DNA of 64,000 nucleotides from Riemerella anatipestifer (GTDB lineage: Bacteria; Bacteroidota; Bacteroidia; Flavobacteriales; Weeksellaceae). A program made the translations under genes and the position numbers. The notes under the pieces are model-generated. The model was given only the letters and a program-made list of their open reading frames with translations, did no database searches and was not told the origin of the DNA. Positions 31,107-40,239 of this stretch are shown one piece after another (position 1 is the first letter of the stretch; every line of letters begins with the position of its first letter). The stretch spans positions 236,198 through 300,197 of the forward strand of contig NZ_QXHU01000001.1 in assembly GCF_009663465.1 (NCBI RefSeq), written 5' to 3'.

Positions 31107-31721
31107 TTGAAAAATATTAAAGTTATTATAGGATTTGTAGGGGGCGTTTTAGTAATGCTCCTTATTTTCTTTGCATGGAAAGGTTTTACAACCAAAAAAG
31201 GAGATGAAATCGTAAGTGATTATTACCTTATTAACAACCAAATTTCTAAAATGAATAAAATGGTGGTTATGGAGCAAAACTTTTCTAGTATGCAGAAAAC
31301 TACTATTAAATCTGAGCTTTTAGGAAGTAGTCTCTTGCCATCTACGGAGAAGAAAATTATCACTTTTACCAAGACTATGGCACAGGTGTCCTATGATTTA
31401 GCCAAAATGAAGATAGAGGTAGATAGCACTCATAAGAAACTAATTATAAAAGAGTTACCACAGCCACAAGTTAAGATTATACCAAGTGTAGAAATACAAT
31501 CTCTAGATGACTCTTTCTTTGACCGTTTTGATGAGAAGGACATTAAAAAAATAACTCAAAATGCTAAAGATGAGGCGTACAAAAGAGTTAATCAAGAAGA
31601 TTTAAAGAAACAGGGAGAAAAGCAACTTATGACCAATCTTAACGAAATATTTGTCCTTGCTAAAGCCTTAAAATACGAAATTGTAGATGAAACCAAAATG
31701 ATTCCTCTTGAGGAATATTAA
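31107..31721 (+). CDS. DUF4230-type membrane-anchored protein
   Basis: A 204-residue protein with one N-terminal membrane helix (about residues 4-24), followed by a soluble domain with the 'MVVMEQNFS' and 'LAKMKIEVDSTHKKLIIKELPQP' blocks seen in DUF4230 proteins. The start is a TTG, the only sensible initiator in front of the hydrophobic segment. The function of the family is unknown. It is spaced six bases after the thioredoxin-like gene and 27 bases before the ABC permease. Confidence 0.72.
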   Translation: MKNIKVIIGFVGGVLVMLLIFFAWKGFTTKKGDEIVSDYYLINNQISKMNKMVVMEQNFSSMQKTTIKSELLGSSLLPSTEKKIITFTKTMAQVSYDLAKMKIEVDSTHKKLIIKELPQPQVKIIPSVEIQSLDDSFFDRFDEKDIKKITQNAKDEAYKRVNQEDLKKQGEKQLMTNLNEIFVLAKALKYEIVDETKMIPLEEY

Positions 31722-31748
31722 ATTGCTATAAGCCATTATAAAAGTAAG

Positions 31749-32666
31749 ATGAAAGATTATTTTGAATTACAATATATAATGATAAACCGAAGAATTAAGG
31801 AAACGGGACTTAATCCTTTTTTAGGGTATGTTTTAGGTTTAACTGCCTTTTTTTTGCTTTCAGAATACATCTTTTATAAGACAGATTTTGCCAAATACTT
31901 AGCTATATTAACTTGTCTTAGTTTACAATTTAAACTTTCTGAAAGAAATAGAACAGATTTTTTATTATCAAACTTTGGGAATAAAGCAAAAAAGACAATA
32001 AGGGTTTTAGAGAACTCTATCCTCTGTGTGCCTTTTGTTGCTATTCTATTATACAAAAGTTTCTTCTTTGAAGCTGGTATTTTATTTTTATGTTCCATTA
32101 TTCTCGCATTAGTCTCTTTTCATACCAATATTAATCTTACAATCCCAACGCCATTTTCTAAAAGACCCTTTGAGTTTTCAACAGGTTTTAGAAAAACCTT
32201 TTTGATATTTATAATTGCTTATTCTTTGACTATTATTGCTATATATGTTAATAATCTAAACTTGGGGATTTTTGCATTTTTATTAGTTTTATTAACCTCC
32301 TTAAGTTATTATAATAAACCCGAACAAAAATATTATGTTTGGGTTCATGCTGAAACACCCCAATATTTTTTAAAAAATAAAATTTTTAATGCATCTAAAA
32401 ATGTTATTCTTATAGGAGCTCCAATCATAATTATTCTTTTGGTATTTTATCCAAGCGAATTTGAATTAATTTTACTCTTTTTCATGGTTGGACTTTTGTT
32501 TCTTTATGCTGTAATCTTAGCTAAATATTCAGTGTATCCAAATGAGATGAGCATATCCGAAGGAGTTATAATCGCAACCTGTGTTTACTTTCCTTTTTTG
32601 TTATTGGCTATCATTCCTTTTTTTTATTTAAAGTCTGTTAAGAAACTAAGATATTTATTAAGATGA
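31749..32666 (+). CDS. Multi-pass membrane protein, probable ABC permease
   Basis: A 305-residue protein with about eight hydrophobic segments and no obvious extracellular domain. Its stop overlaps the start of the ATPase gene by four bases, so it is almost certainly the membrane partner of that ATPase. It does not look like a standard ABC-2 permease. Very hydrophobic AT-rich code gives many Phe, Ile and Leu residues. The substrate is unknown. Confidence 0.68.
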   Translation: MKDYFELQYIMINRRIKETGLNPFLGYVLGLTAFFLLSEYIFYKTDFAKYLAILTCLSLQFKLSERNRTDFLLSNFGNKAKKTIRVLENSILCVPFVAILLYKSFFFEAGILFLCSIILALVSFHTNINLTIPTPFSKRPFEFSTGFRKTFLIFIIAYSLTIIAIYVNNLNLGIFAFLLVLLTSLSYYNKPEQKYYVWVHAETPQYFLKNKIFNASKNVILIGAPIIIILLVFYPSEFELILLFFMVGLLFLYAVILAKYSVYPNEMSISEGVIIATCVYFPFLLLAIIPFFYLKSVKKLRYLLR

Positions 32667-33343
32667 TTAGAGTTAGTGAATTAAGTAAAAATTACGGTAA
32701 AAACGAAATTTTAAAAAATATTTCGATGGAGTTTTCAAGAGGGAAAGTTTATGGAATTGTTGGTGAAAATGGAGCAGGGAAAACAACATTATTTAGATGT
32801 ATTGCAGGTTTAGAAAGTTACAAAGGTGAAATAATTTCCGATAGTACACCTTTAAAAAATCATTTGGGGTTACTTTTAGCAAACTCTTTCTTTTTCTCAA
32901 AAATGACAGGAAAAGAATACATTAAGCTACTTTGTAATGCACGTGGTAAGACTAATTTAGAGTTAGATAGTAAGAATATATTTGATTTACCTCTTAATCA
33001 GTACGCTTCAACTTATTCAACGGGTATGAAGAAAAAATTAGCGATTACTGCGATTCTCCTTCAAGAAAATGAATATTTTATTCTTGATGAACCTTTTAAT
33101 GGTGTAGATATCCAGAGTAATATTATTTTGACAGAGATAATTTTAAAACTTAAAGAACTTAATAAAGTAGTGCTTATTTCATCTCATATTTTTTCTACTC
33201 TAAGCGATACTTGTGACGAAATTCATCTTTTGAGAAAAGGAGAACAGATTAAAACAATCCAAAAGTCAGAGTTTAAACGCTTAGAAGAAGAAATGAAAGA
33301 AATAACAATAGGAAACCGAATTGATAAACTTGGGCTTAAATAG
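32663..33343 (+). CDS. ABC transporter ATP-binding protein
   Basis: A 226-residue nucleotide-binding domain with Walker A GENGAGKTT, signature 'YSTGMKKKL' and Walker B 'YFILDEPFNGVD' followed by 'LISSHI'. Overlap with the membrane gene shows translational coupling. The signature 'STGM' in place of 'SGGQ' is common in small exporters of this kind. No terminator is obvious within 120 bases. Confidence 0.88.
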   Translation: MIRVSELSKNYGKNEILKNISMEFSRGKVYGIVGENGAGKTTLFRCIAGLESYKGEIISDSTPLKNHLGLLLANSFFFSKMTGKEYIKLLCNARGKTNLELDSKNIFDLPLNQYASTYSTGMKKKLAITAILLQENEYFILDEPFNGVDIQSNIILTEIILKLKELNKVVLISSHIFSTLSDTCDEIHLLRKGEQIKTIQKSEFKRLEEEMKEITIGNRIDKLGLK

Positions 33344-33469
33344 AATAATAAAGCTTATATAGGATGAATGAAATTCTCACTTTCGTAAAGTTTTTTTATC
33401 CTTTTTATAGTAATTGGAATTGATTTCAAATCAATAAACTATAATGAGATTATTTTTCTAGTACTAGTA

Positions 33470-33988
33470 TTACATCTCGTAACTCTCAAACTTTCCATTA
33501 TCAAAAAATAAAACCACTCTTTTAACTTTTGGAGAGCTGGGTTCTTTTTCAATGTTAATAATCTTTTTGGTGTCTGAATTTTCTACTTTTCTCTCTAATG
33601 GCTGAGATTCTTGTATAGATTCCGCTTCTGTATCTAACTTCATTTTATGAGATTCTCGTGGATTAGGGAAAACTTGTTTTTTTTCCTCACTGATAAAATT
33701 ATCCTCAAAACTAAATAAATCGGGGAGGGGAGAAGCGGGCTGTTCTTTATTATCACTTTCGGAGGGCTTATCGGTTTTTAGCATTTCGCCTTCTCCATTG
33801 ATGAGCCAATCCCATTCAATTTCTGGAAATCGGTCTTTTATTTTTATAACAAAGTCAAGAGAGGGTTTGTTTCTCCCTGATGTGATATGAGAAATACTAG
33901 AACGCTGTACTTCTATTTCGTCAGCAAAATCAGAGGCGGTAAGTTCCGAATAAGCTATAACTTTGGATATCCTTTCATTTAAACTCAT
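33470..33988 (-). CDS. XRE-family (Cro/CI-like) transcriptional regulator
   Basis: A 172-residue protein. The N-terminal helix-turn-helix (about residues 3-62: 'LTASDFADEIEVQRSSISHITSGRNKPS') is the Cro/CI type. The rest is a polar, low-complexity linker with a basic end. The frame opens nine codons earlier (34015), but the ATG at 33988 gives the standard HTH start and leaves the promoter free. Its promoter (TTG at 34052-34054, 19-base spacer, TACTTTTG at 34025-34032, all on the reverse strand) overlaps a perfect palindrome, so autorepression is likely. Confidence 0.85.
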   Translation of the reverse strand: MSLNERISKVIAYSELTASDFADEIEVQRSSISHITSGRNKPSLDFVIKIKDRFPEIEWDWLINGEGEMLKTDKPSESDNKEQPASPLPDLFSFEDNFISEEKKQVFPNPRESHKMKLDTEAESIQESQPLERKVENSDTKKIINIEKEPSSPKVKRVVLFFDNGKFESYEM

Positions 33989-34020
33989 AAAATAAAGATT
34001 ACAATTGTTAATCACTAAAC

Positions 34021-34034
34021 TTTACAAAAGTAAA
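34021..34034. promoter_or_regulatory. Palindromic operator TTTACAAAAGTAAA over the XRE promoter
   Basis: A perfect 14-base palindrome that contains the whole -7 box of the regulator's own promoter (reverse-strand TACTTTTG). An identical copy lies at 35493-35506. A 13-of-14 copy (TTTACAAAAATAAA) is at 34088-34101. Placement and repetition point to a regulator-binding site. Confidence 0.7.
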
Positions 34035-34087
34035 GCAAAAAAATGAGTTAACAATAAACATTTGTAAAGTAAAGATAAAATCTAAAA

Positions 34088-34101
34088 TTTACAAAAATAA
34101 A
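34088..34101. promoter_or_regulatory. Second, near-perfect operator copy (TTTACAAAAATAAA)
   Basis: It matches the 34021 palindrome at 13 of 14 positions and lies 67 bases upstream of it, behind the -33 element. Between them, GTAAAGTAAA at 34064-34073 holds two overlapping half-sites. Confidence 0.5.
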
Positions 34102-34167
34102 AAATGCTTATAAATAATTTATTATAAGCACTTTATTTAATTTTAAATATGTAAATATTCGTAAAAT

Positions 34168-35223
34168 TTAATCTGTTTTTCTAGCCGGAATTAAAGAAGC
34201 AAGAATGCTTACAGCTAAGATACTCACAATTATAATAAGTGAGTGTGTAGTGGTAAAGCCAAGCTCATCTAGCTGATGATGCAGAAGCATTTTCACTCCT
34301 ATGAAGGTAAGCAATACCGCTAGACCTATTTTTAAGAATCTAAATTTATCTATAATTCCAGCCAATAGGAAGAACATAGACCTAAGACCTATAATTGCAA
34401 AAATATTGGAAAAGAACACTATGTAAGGGTCTTTAGTAACAGAGAAGATAGCAGGAATACTATCTACGGCAAAGATTAAGTCGGTAAATTCTATAATGAT
34501 GAGTACCAGAAATAGAGGTGTCATTTTTTTCCCCCCATCTATATTTACAAAGAATTTATTTCCTACAAACTGATTATGAACTTTAAAGTATTTATTAGCA
34601 AACTTTACTACAGGATGCTTCTCGGTATCTATACTTTCTTCTTCCTCTTTTGAAAGGAACATTTTAATACCTGTAAACACTAGAAACGCTCCAAAAACAT
34701 ACATTATCCATGCAAATCTTTCTATAAGTGCCGCTCCTATGAAAATAAACATAAACCTCATAACAACAGCTCCTAGAATTCCCCAAAATAGCACTCTATG
34801 ATAGTTTCTTTTCTCAACACCAAAAGCTGTGAATATTAGTACAATTACAAATATATTATCTACTGATAGAGCATATTCCACAACATAACCTGTAAGATAT
34901 TCTAGTCCTAAATTTTGGTTATAAATCTGGATACTCGTTTCTAAATCATTTGGGATTATTTTTATAGGATGTCTATGCTTCTGAACTATAGTTTCTAGTT
35001 TTTCAACACTATCAATGCCGTGTAATTGATGCCCAAATCCTAACAGAATAGAGTAGAAGACCATAGATAGACAGACCACAAAAATACTCATCAGTAAGGC
35101 TTTCTTAAAGGAAATACCTTCCGTTTTTTTATTTTTTGATTTGCTAAGAACTCCTAGATCTAGAGCCATAACAATTCCAATAAATATTAAAAATCCTAAT
35201 AGAAATATAGTTTCGTTTGTCAT
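34168..35223 (-). CDS. TerC/Alx-family integral membrane protein
   Basis: A 351-residue membrane protein with about nine helices. It carries the TerC signature aspartates in 'VEYALSVDNIFVIVLIF' and 'TDLIFAVDSIPAIFS'. The family is linked to tellurite resistance and manganese or other metal export. An open frame extends to 35274, but a TATCTTTG box at 35228-35235 lies inside that extension. The ATG at 35223 is therefore the likely start, giving an almost leaderless message. The gene is divergent from the M14 peptidase. Confidence 0.88.
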   Translation of the reverse strand: MTNETIFLLGFLIFIGIVMALDLGVLSKSKNKKTEGISFKKALLMSIFVVCLSMVFYSILLGFGHQLHGIDSVEKLETIVQKHRHPIKIIPNDLETSIQIYNQNLGLEYLTGYVVEYALSVDNIFVIVLIFTAFGVEKRNYHRVLFWGILGAVVMRFMFIFIGAALIERFAWIMYVFGAFLVFTGIKMFLSKEEEESIDTEKHPVVKFANKYFKVHNQFVGNKFFVNIDGGKKMTPLFLVLIIIEFTDLIFAVDSIPAIFSVTKDPYIVFFSNIFAIIGLRSMFFLLAGIIDKFRFLKIGLAVLLTFIGVKMLLHHQLDELGFTTTHSLIIIVSILAVSILASLIPARKTD

Positions 35224-35227
35224 AAAG

Positions 35228-35235
35228 CAAAGATA
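35228..35235 (-). promoter_or_regulatory. -7 box of the terC-like gene (leaderless)
   Basis: The reverse strand reads TATCTTTG, ending four bases before the ATG at 35223. No TTG is found at the -33 spacing. Confidence 0.5.
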
Positions 35236-35267
35236 TGAAAATAAAAAATCCCAGCTATTTATAAATG

Positions 35268-35307
35268 TAAACAAAAGTATGTTTTCGGTAAAATATACTT
35301 TTGTAAG
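35268..35307. promoter_or_regulatory. Inverted pair of operator-like sites in the terC-M14 gap
   Basis: ACAAAAGTAT at 35271-35280 and ATACTTTTGT at 35295-35304 form a perfect inverted repeat with a 14-base spacer. The second arm, in its 14-base context (35294-35307), matches the XRE operator at 12 of 14 positions. TACTTTTG inside it also fits a -7 box on the plus strand. Confidence 0.45.
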
Positions 35308-35492
35308 CGTTTAATGTTAGTTTCTACAAATGAAGATAAATGGCCGTATCTATAATTAAAGTTAATTTAAAAAACCACTTTATATAAAATTTATAAAACA
35401 CTGATTTTAAATGTTTAATGATTTTTAATTGAATTGTATTTAATCCACAATTTTATCAACAGACATTTAGTCATATAGGAGTGTTTAAATAA

Positions 35493-35506
35493 TTTACAAA
35501 AGTAAA
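35493..35506. promoter_or_regulatory. Operator TTTACAAAAGTAAA upstream of the M14 peptidase promoter
   Basis: It is an exact copy of the palindrome at the XRE gene. It ends three bases before the -33 TTG (35510-35512) of the peptidase promoter, a position suited to activation or to blocking polymerase. Confidence 0.65.
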
Positions 35507-35509
35507 ATA

Positions 35510-35538
35510 TTGTTTTTGCTTTTTTAGTATTATCTTTG
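35510..35538 (+). promoter_or_regulatory. Promoter of the M14 peptidase (TTG, 18-base spacer, TATCTTTG)
   Basis: The -33 TTG (35510-35512) and -7 TATCTTTG (35531-35538) are at the ideal spacing for a Bacteroidetes primary-sigma promoter. The -7 box covers the in-frame GTG at 35538, which rules that codon out as a start. Confidence 0.75.
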
Positions 35539-35558
35539 TGGAAGTAAAAATATTTGTT

Positions 35559-36665
35559 ATGACAAATGTGTTTTCGTATGTTAAAGATGTAAACTTTAAA
35601 AATAGATATATTTCGCCCGAAAAATTGTTTGTTTTTCTAAAAGAGAAGTATGGGAGTGTTTTAGAACAAATAGGAACTTCTCCTATGGGAAGACCCATTT
35701 ATATGATGAGTATAGGAAAAGGGAGAACCAATATAGTCGCTTGGAGTCAGATGCACGGTAATGAATCTACTGCAACTTTAGCTATGTTGGATTTATTAGA
35801 ATCTTTAGAATATAATCCATCTTTATCTGAAGAACTTTGGCAAGAGATAAAATTAGACTTTATTTGGATGCTTAATCCTGATGGTTCAGCGGTTTGGACA
35901 AGAAGAAACGCTTTAGATATAGATATTAACAGAGATTTTATTAAAGAGTCTTCTTTAGAAATGAGCCTTCTAAAAGAAATAGTTTTGAGAGGTGATTATC
36001 ACTATGCTCTTAATTTGCACGACCAAAGGACTATTTTTACAACGGATGCGGTTCATCCTGCGACTTTATCTTTTTTAGCACCATCTGAAAATGTAGAGCG
36101 AGAGATTACGGAGAATAGAAAGAGAAGTATGGCAGTAATTGCTAAAATTTTTAACAAATTATCATTGGAAATTCCAAATCAAATAGGGCGTTATTCAGAT
36201 GAGTTTTACCCAACTTCTACGGGAGATAATTTTATGAAGGCAGGAATTCCTACTGTTTTGTTTGAAGGTGGGCATTTCTTTGATGATTATACTCGTGCAA
36301 ATACGAGACAATACTACACTAAAGCTCTTTACTATGCTTTGACGGCAATGGCTGATTTAAAAGGGAGAACTAGTGAATACGAGAAGTATTTTGAGATTCC
36401 AGAAAATAGAGAAACTCATTATGACATTATTTATAGGAATGTAAAACTAAATACTAATTTCCCTTGTGTGTTAGATGTGGCAGTACAATATAAGGAAGTT
36501 TATAATGAAGGAGATGAGGAAATTAGCTTTGTGCCTTATGTGGTAGAGGTGGGCGATTGTAGTAGAAAGAAAGGTTGGAAGGAAATAGATTGTGCAGGTA
36601 AACGCTTTGTGAGTGATAAAAAATATCCTAAATTAGATGCTGTTGTTGATTTTAAAATAGAATAA
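35559..36665 (+). CDS. M14-family zinc carboxypeptidase
   Basis: A 368-residue predicted metallocarboxypeptidase. The zinc ligands H66 and E69 lie in 'QMHGNES' and the third ligand H154 in 'LNLHDQR'. The catalytic glutamate is E236 in 'FEGGHFF', and 'NPDGSAVWTRRNALDIDINRDF' carries the substrate arginine. There is no signal peptide, so it is predicted to act in the cytoplasm, perhaps on peptides or muropeptides. The start is ATG 35559, because the earlier GTG overlaps the promoter. Its promoter carries the XRE palindrome. Confidence 0.85.
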   Translation: MTNVFSYVKDVNFKNRYISPEKLFVFLKEKYGSVLEQIGTSPMGRPIYMMSIGKGRTNIVAWSQMHGNESTATLAMLDLLESLEYNPSLSEELWQEIKLDFIWMLNPDGSAVWTRRNALDIDINRDFIKESSLEMSLLKEIVLRGDYHYALNLHDQRTIFTTDAVHPATLSFLAPSENVEREITENRKRSMAVIAKIFNKLSLEIPNQIGRYSDEFYPTSTGDNFMKAGIPTVLFEGGHFFDDYTRANTRQYYTKALYYALTAMADLKGRTSEYEKYFEIPENRETHYDIIYRNVKLNTNFPCVLDVAVQYKEVYNEGDEEISFVPYVVEVGDCSRKKGWKEIDCAGKRFVSDKKYPKLDAVVDFKIE

Positions 36666-36697
36666 TTTTCCAATTTTTAGAGGTATTATCAGTAAAA

Positions 36698-37351
36698 ATG
36701 AAAGATACATTTGTACATAAAGGAAAACGAAAAATATTGGTAGAATACCTTAGAGAGAAATTAGGTATTTGTGATGAAAATGTGCTATCTGCGATAGGAG
36801 CATTGCCTCGTCATTTTTTTTTGGAAAGTGTTTTTGAGGATTATGCCTACGAAGATAGAGCATTTCCTATTGCTGCACATCAAACGATTTCCCACCCTTC
36901 TACTGTGGCTGAGCAAACAGAATTATTACAGGTAGAAAAAAGTGAAAAAATATTAGAAATAGGTACAGGTAGTGGCTATCAAGCGGCCGTTCTTATGGTG
37001 ATGGGAGCGAAAGTCTACACTATTGAAAGACAGAAAAAACTATTTGATTTTTCTAAAAAGATGTTTAAAATTTTGGGGCTTCGTCCACATTTTCAAAGTT
37101 TTGGAGATGGTTTTTTAGGATTGCCTACTTTTGCCCCGTTTGATAAAATTATTGTAACCTGCGGAGCTGAAACTTTGCCTGTGGAATTATTAAAGCAGCT
37201 TAAAGTAGGTGGCAAAATGGTCATTCCGCTAGGGGCTTTAGAAGAGCAGATACTTTATAGATTTACCAAAATTTCTGAAACAGAAATAGAAAAGGAAACT
37301 TTTGGAGTGTATAAGTTTGTTCCAATGTTAGGAGATACAGATTGTGTTTAA
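36698..37351 (+). CDS. pcm: Protein-L-isoaspartate O-methyltransferase
   Basis: A 217-residue SAM-dependent methyltransferase that repairs isoaspartyl residues in aged proteins. 'QTISHPSTVAEQTELL' forms the substrate-side segment (the family consensus is 'TISxPxxVAxMTELL'). The SAM-binding motif is 'ILEIGTGSGYQAAVL', followed by 'VYTIER'. Length and layout are standard. It is 32 bases downstream of the peptidase, so the two could be co-expressed. Confidence 0.93.
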   Translation: MKDTFVHKGKRKILVEYLREKLGICDENVLSAIGALPRHFFLESVFEDYAYEDRAFPIAAHQTISHPSTVAEQTELLQVEKSEKILEIGTGSGYQAAVLMVMGAKVYTIERQKKLFDFSKKMFKILGLRPHFQSFGDGFLGLPTFAPFDKIIVTCGAETLPVELLKQLKVGGKMVIPLGALEEQILYRFTKISETEIEKETFGVYKFVPMLGDTDCV

Positions 37352-37408
37352 ATATATTATCATTGAAAAATTGAATGACGAAATTCGTGTGAGAGTTTAA
37401 AAAAATAT

Positions 37409-37416
37409 TATCTTTG
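37409..37416 (+). promoter_or_regulatory. -7 box (TATCTTTG) upstream of the E2 gene
   Basis: The box lies 18 bases ahead of the ATG at 37435 and covers an in-frame TTG at 37414 that would otherwise extend the protein. A good -33 is not visible. Confidence 0.5.
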
Positions 37417-37434
37417 CTAAAAACCAATAAAACA

Positions 37435-38751
37435 ATGGCAGAATATAAATTATTACTTCCTTCAATGGGAGAAGGTGTTATGGAAGCAACTATTATTTCT
37501 TGGCTATTTGACGAGGGTGACTTCGTAAACGAGGATGATAGTGTAGTGGAAATAGCAACAGACAAAGTAGATTCAGATGTACCTACTCCTGTTTCGGGGA
37601 AGATTGTTAAAATTTTAAAACAAAAAGACGAAGTAGCACAAGTAGGAGAGGCTATTGCGATATTAGAAACAGAAGGTGGAAGCGCAGTATCAGATGCTAC
37701 ACAAGAAGCGCCAAAAGTCGTTGAAACTGTAGAAGAAGTTCCTAGTGCTGATGTTATAAAAACAATAGAAGCACCTCTAAATGAGTCGAAGGTAGAGTTT
37801 TCAGGAGATTTATATTTGTCGCCTTTAGTGAAATCTATTGCTCAGGAAGAAAATATTTCGGAAGCTGAATTAAAAACCATAAAAGGAACAGGTCTAGAAG
37901 GTAGAATTACTAAAGAAGACATATTAAAATATGTGGAGAATAGAGGTCAATCTTCGTCATCTGTTATGAAGCAGGAAGTGCCTCAGGTGGTAGTACCTAG
38001 TAGTGCGTCTGCGATACCTTCTGTACCCGTAGGTACTTCTGAAGGAGACGAAGTGATACCAATGGATAGAGTTAGAAAAATTATTGCTGATTCTATGGTG
38101 CGTAGTAAACACACGGCTCCTCACGTAAGTTCGTTTATTGAGAGTGATGTTACTAATGTTGTAAAATGGAGAAATAAGTATAAAAATGTTTTCCAACAAA
38201 GAGAAGGCGAAAAGCTGACTTTTATGCCTATTTTTGTAAGAGCGGTAGTGAAGGCTATTCAAGATTATCCAATGATTAATGTTTCGGTAGATGGGGACAA
38301 AATCATTAAGAAGAAAAATATCAATATAGGTATGGCAACGGCTTTACCAGACGGAAATCTTATTGTACCTGTAATTAAAAATGCAGACCAATTATCGTTA
38401 AGTGGCTTAGCTAAAGCTATCAATGATTTGGCTCATCGTGCGAGAAACAAAAAACTAAAACCAGAAGATACTCAAGGTGCTACTTATACTATTTCTAATA
38501 TTGGTTCTTTTGGTAATTTAATGGGTACGCCAATTATTCCTCTGCCTCAAGTGGCTATTTTAGCAGTAGGAGCTATTGTTAAAAAACCTGCGGTACTGGA
38601 AACACCAGAGGGTGATGTAATTGCGATTAGACAAAAAATGTTTATGAGCCACTCTTATGATCACCGTGTGGTAGATGGTTCTCTAGGTGGAATGTTCTTA
38701 AAAGCGGTTCACGATTATCTAGAGAATTGGGATTTAGATACAGAAATTTAA
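37435..38751 (+). CDS. 2-oxo acid dehydrogenase E2 (dihydrolipoamide acyltransferase)
   Basis: A 438-residue E2 core. A single lipoyl domain (about residues 2-77) carries the lipoyl lysine in 'EIATDKVDSDV'. An Ala/Val/Pro-rich linker follows, then a peripheral-subunit-binding domain ('LSPLVKSIAQEENI...GLEGRITKEDIL', about 130-168), a second flexible linker and the catalytic domain ending in 'SYDHRVVDG'. The partner E1 and E3 genes are not adjacent. The sequence looks like the branched-chain or 2-oxoglutarate type more than pyruvate, but the substrate is not resolved. Confidence 0.88.
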   Translation: MAEYKLLLPSMGEGVMEATIISWLFDEGDFVNEDDSVVEIATDKVDSDVPTPVSGKIVKILKQKDEVAQVGEAIAILETEGGSAVSDATQEAPKVVETVEEVPSADVIKTIEAPLNESKVEFSGDLYLSPLVKSIAQEENISEAELKTIKGTGLEGRITKEDILKYVENRGQSSSSVMKQEVPQVVVPSSASAIPSVPVGTSEGDEVIPMDRVRKIIADSMVRSKHTAPHVSSFIESDVTNVVKWRNKYKNVFQQREGEKLTFMPIFVRAVVKAIQDYPMINVSVDGDKIIKKKNINIGMATALPDGNLIVPVIKNADQLSLSGLAKAINDLAHRARNKKLKPEDTQGATYTISNIGSFGNLMGTPIIPLPQVAILAVGAIVKKPAVLETPEGDVIAIRQKMFMSHSYDHRVVDGSLGGMFLKAVHDYLENWDLDTEI

Positions 38752-38781
38752 TTTAAAACTTTTTCTAAGGTTAAATACTAA

Positions 38782-38816
38782 AAAAGCTATCTCAAAATTG
38801 AGGTAGCTTTGTTTTT
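38782..38816 (+). terminator. Rho-independent terminator after the E2 gene
   Basis: AAAGCTATCTCAA pairs with TTGAGGTAGCTTT and is followed by a T-rich tail. The scoB end is 30 bases away on the other strand. Confidence 0.8.
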
Positions 38817-38845
38817 TAATAAGAAAGGATATTCTAAAAGGTATC

Positions 38846-39508
38846 TCAATTTAGAATTATTTCTGGGATTTCTCCTTCTATAATGAGTTTTCCTGCCGTT
38901 GCTTTTTTAATGTCATCTAGACTTACATTGGGAGCTTTCTCTAATAATTTAAAGCCTCCTTCAGGTACTATTTCATAGACACCAAGCTCTGTAACCACTT
39001 TTTTGATACATTTAACCCCAGTAAGAGGCAAGCTACATTTTTGGAGAAGTTTAGACTCTCCGTGTTTATTAACTTGTTGCATCGCTACAATAATATTTTT
39101 TGCAGAAGCGACTAAATCCATCGCACCTCCCATTCCTTTTACCATTTTACCAGGGATTTTCCAGTTGGCAATATCTCCATTTTCAGAAACTTCCATTGCT
39201 CCTAGTATAGTTAAATCTACTTTTTGAGCTCTAATCATACCAAAACTCATTGCTGAATCAAAAACTACTGAACCTGGTAAAGTAGTAATGGTTTGCTTAC
39301 CTGCGTTTATTAAATCTGCATCCTCTTTGCCTTCCTCTGGAAAGGGTCCCATTCCTAATAATCCATTCTCGGATTGTAGTACCACATTTATGCCCTCTGG
39401 AATATAGTTAGCAACTAGGGTAGGGATACCTATACCTAGATTAACATAGGAGTTGTTTTTTATTTCTTTAGCAATTCTTTGTGCTATTTGTTCTTTTGTT
39501 AAAGCCAT
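38846..39508 (-). CDS. scoB: 3-oxoacid CoA-transferase subunit B
   Basis: A 220-residue beta subunit of a two-component CoA transferase. The catalytic glutamate is in 'VLQSENGLLGMGP', the family's SENG motif. The subunit moves CoA between succinyl-CoA and acetoacetate or related 3-oxoacids. It is the last gene of the leftward gcdH-scoAB unit, eight bases after scoA. Confidence 0.9.
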   Translation of the reverse strand: MALTKEQIAQRIAKEIKNNSYVNLGIGIPTLVANYIPEGINVVLQSENGLLGMGPFPEEGKEDADLINAGKQTITTLPGSVVFDSAMSFGMIRAQKVDLTILGAMEVSENGDIANWKIPGKMVKGMGGAMDLVASAKNIIVAMQQVNKHGESKLLQKCSLPLTGVKCIKKVVTELGVYEIVPEGGFKLLEKAPNVSLDDIKKATAGKLIIEGEIPEIILN

Positions 39509-39516
39509 AATTGAAT

Positions 39517-40224
39517 TTAGTCTTGATTATTTTTTCTTACGGTTCTTTGCTCTATTCTCTTTTCGTAGTTTTCTCCTTGGAAGATACGGTGCACATAAAT
39601 CCCAGGAGTATGTATTTGGTCAGGGTCTAATGTTCCTGCAGGAACGAGCTCTTCTACCTCTGCAATCGTAATTTTACCAGCCATTGCCATTGGTGGATTA
39701 AAATTTCTAGCGGTAGAACGATAGATTAAATTTCCTGCTGTGTCGCCTTTCCAAGCTTTAACGATGGCAAAATCAGCATCAAAAGCATATTCTAAAAGAT
39801 AATCTTTACCATTAAAGTTTCTGACTTCCTTACCCTCAGCGACTTCTGTCCCTATACCAGCAGGTGTGAAAAAAGCAGGCATACCATACCCCGCAGCCAA
39901 GCATCTAGTGGCCAAAGTCCCTTGTGGGATAAGCTCTACTTCTAACTCTCCGCTTAGTAATTGTCTTTCAAATTCGGCGTTTTCTCCCACATAGGAAGAA
40001 ATCATTTTTTTAATTTGCTTCTTTTGAAGTAAAAGTCCTAGTCCAAAATCATCCACACCTGCATTATTAGAAATACAAGTAAGGTTTTTCACATTTTTTC
40101 TTACCAGCTCGGCAATGCTATTCTCTGGGATTCCACATAGCCCAAATCCACCAAGCATAATGGTCATTCCGTCTTTGATGCCTTCGCAGGCTTCCTGCAC
40201 ATTTTTAACTGTTTTATTTATCAT
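39517..40224 (-). CDS. scoA: 3-oxoacid CoA-transferase subunit A
   Basis: A 235-residue alpha subunit with the glycine-rich CoA-binding '[11 protein letters not shown]' near the N-terminus and '[16 protein letters not shown]' further on. It forms a heterodimer or heterotetramer with the scoB product. It is 15 bases downstream of a small membrane-protein gene. Acetoacetate and succinyl-CoA are the likely substrates by family. Confidence 0.9.
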   Translation of the reverse strand: MINKTVKNVQEACEGIKDGMTIMLGGFGLCGIPENSIAELVRKNVKNLTCISNNAGVDDFGLGLLLQKKQIKKMISSYVGENAEFERQLLSGELEVELIPQGTLATRCLAAGYGMPAFFTPAGIGTEVAEGKEVRNFNGKDYLLEYAFDADFAIVKAWKGDTAGNLIYRSTARNFNPPMAMAGKITIAEVEELVPAGTLDPDQIHTPGIYVHRIFQGENYEKRIEQRTVRKNNQD

Positions 40225-40239
40225 TGTTCAGATTTAATT

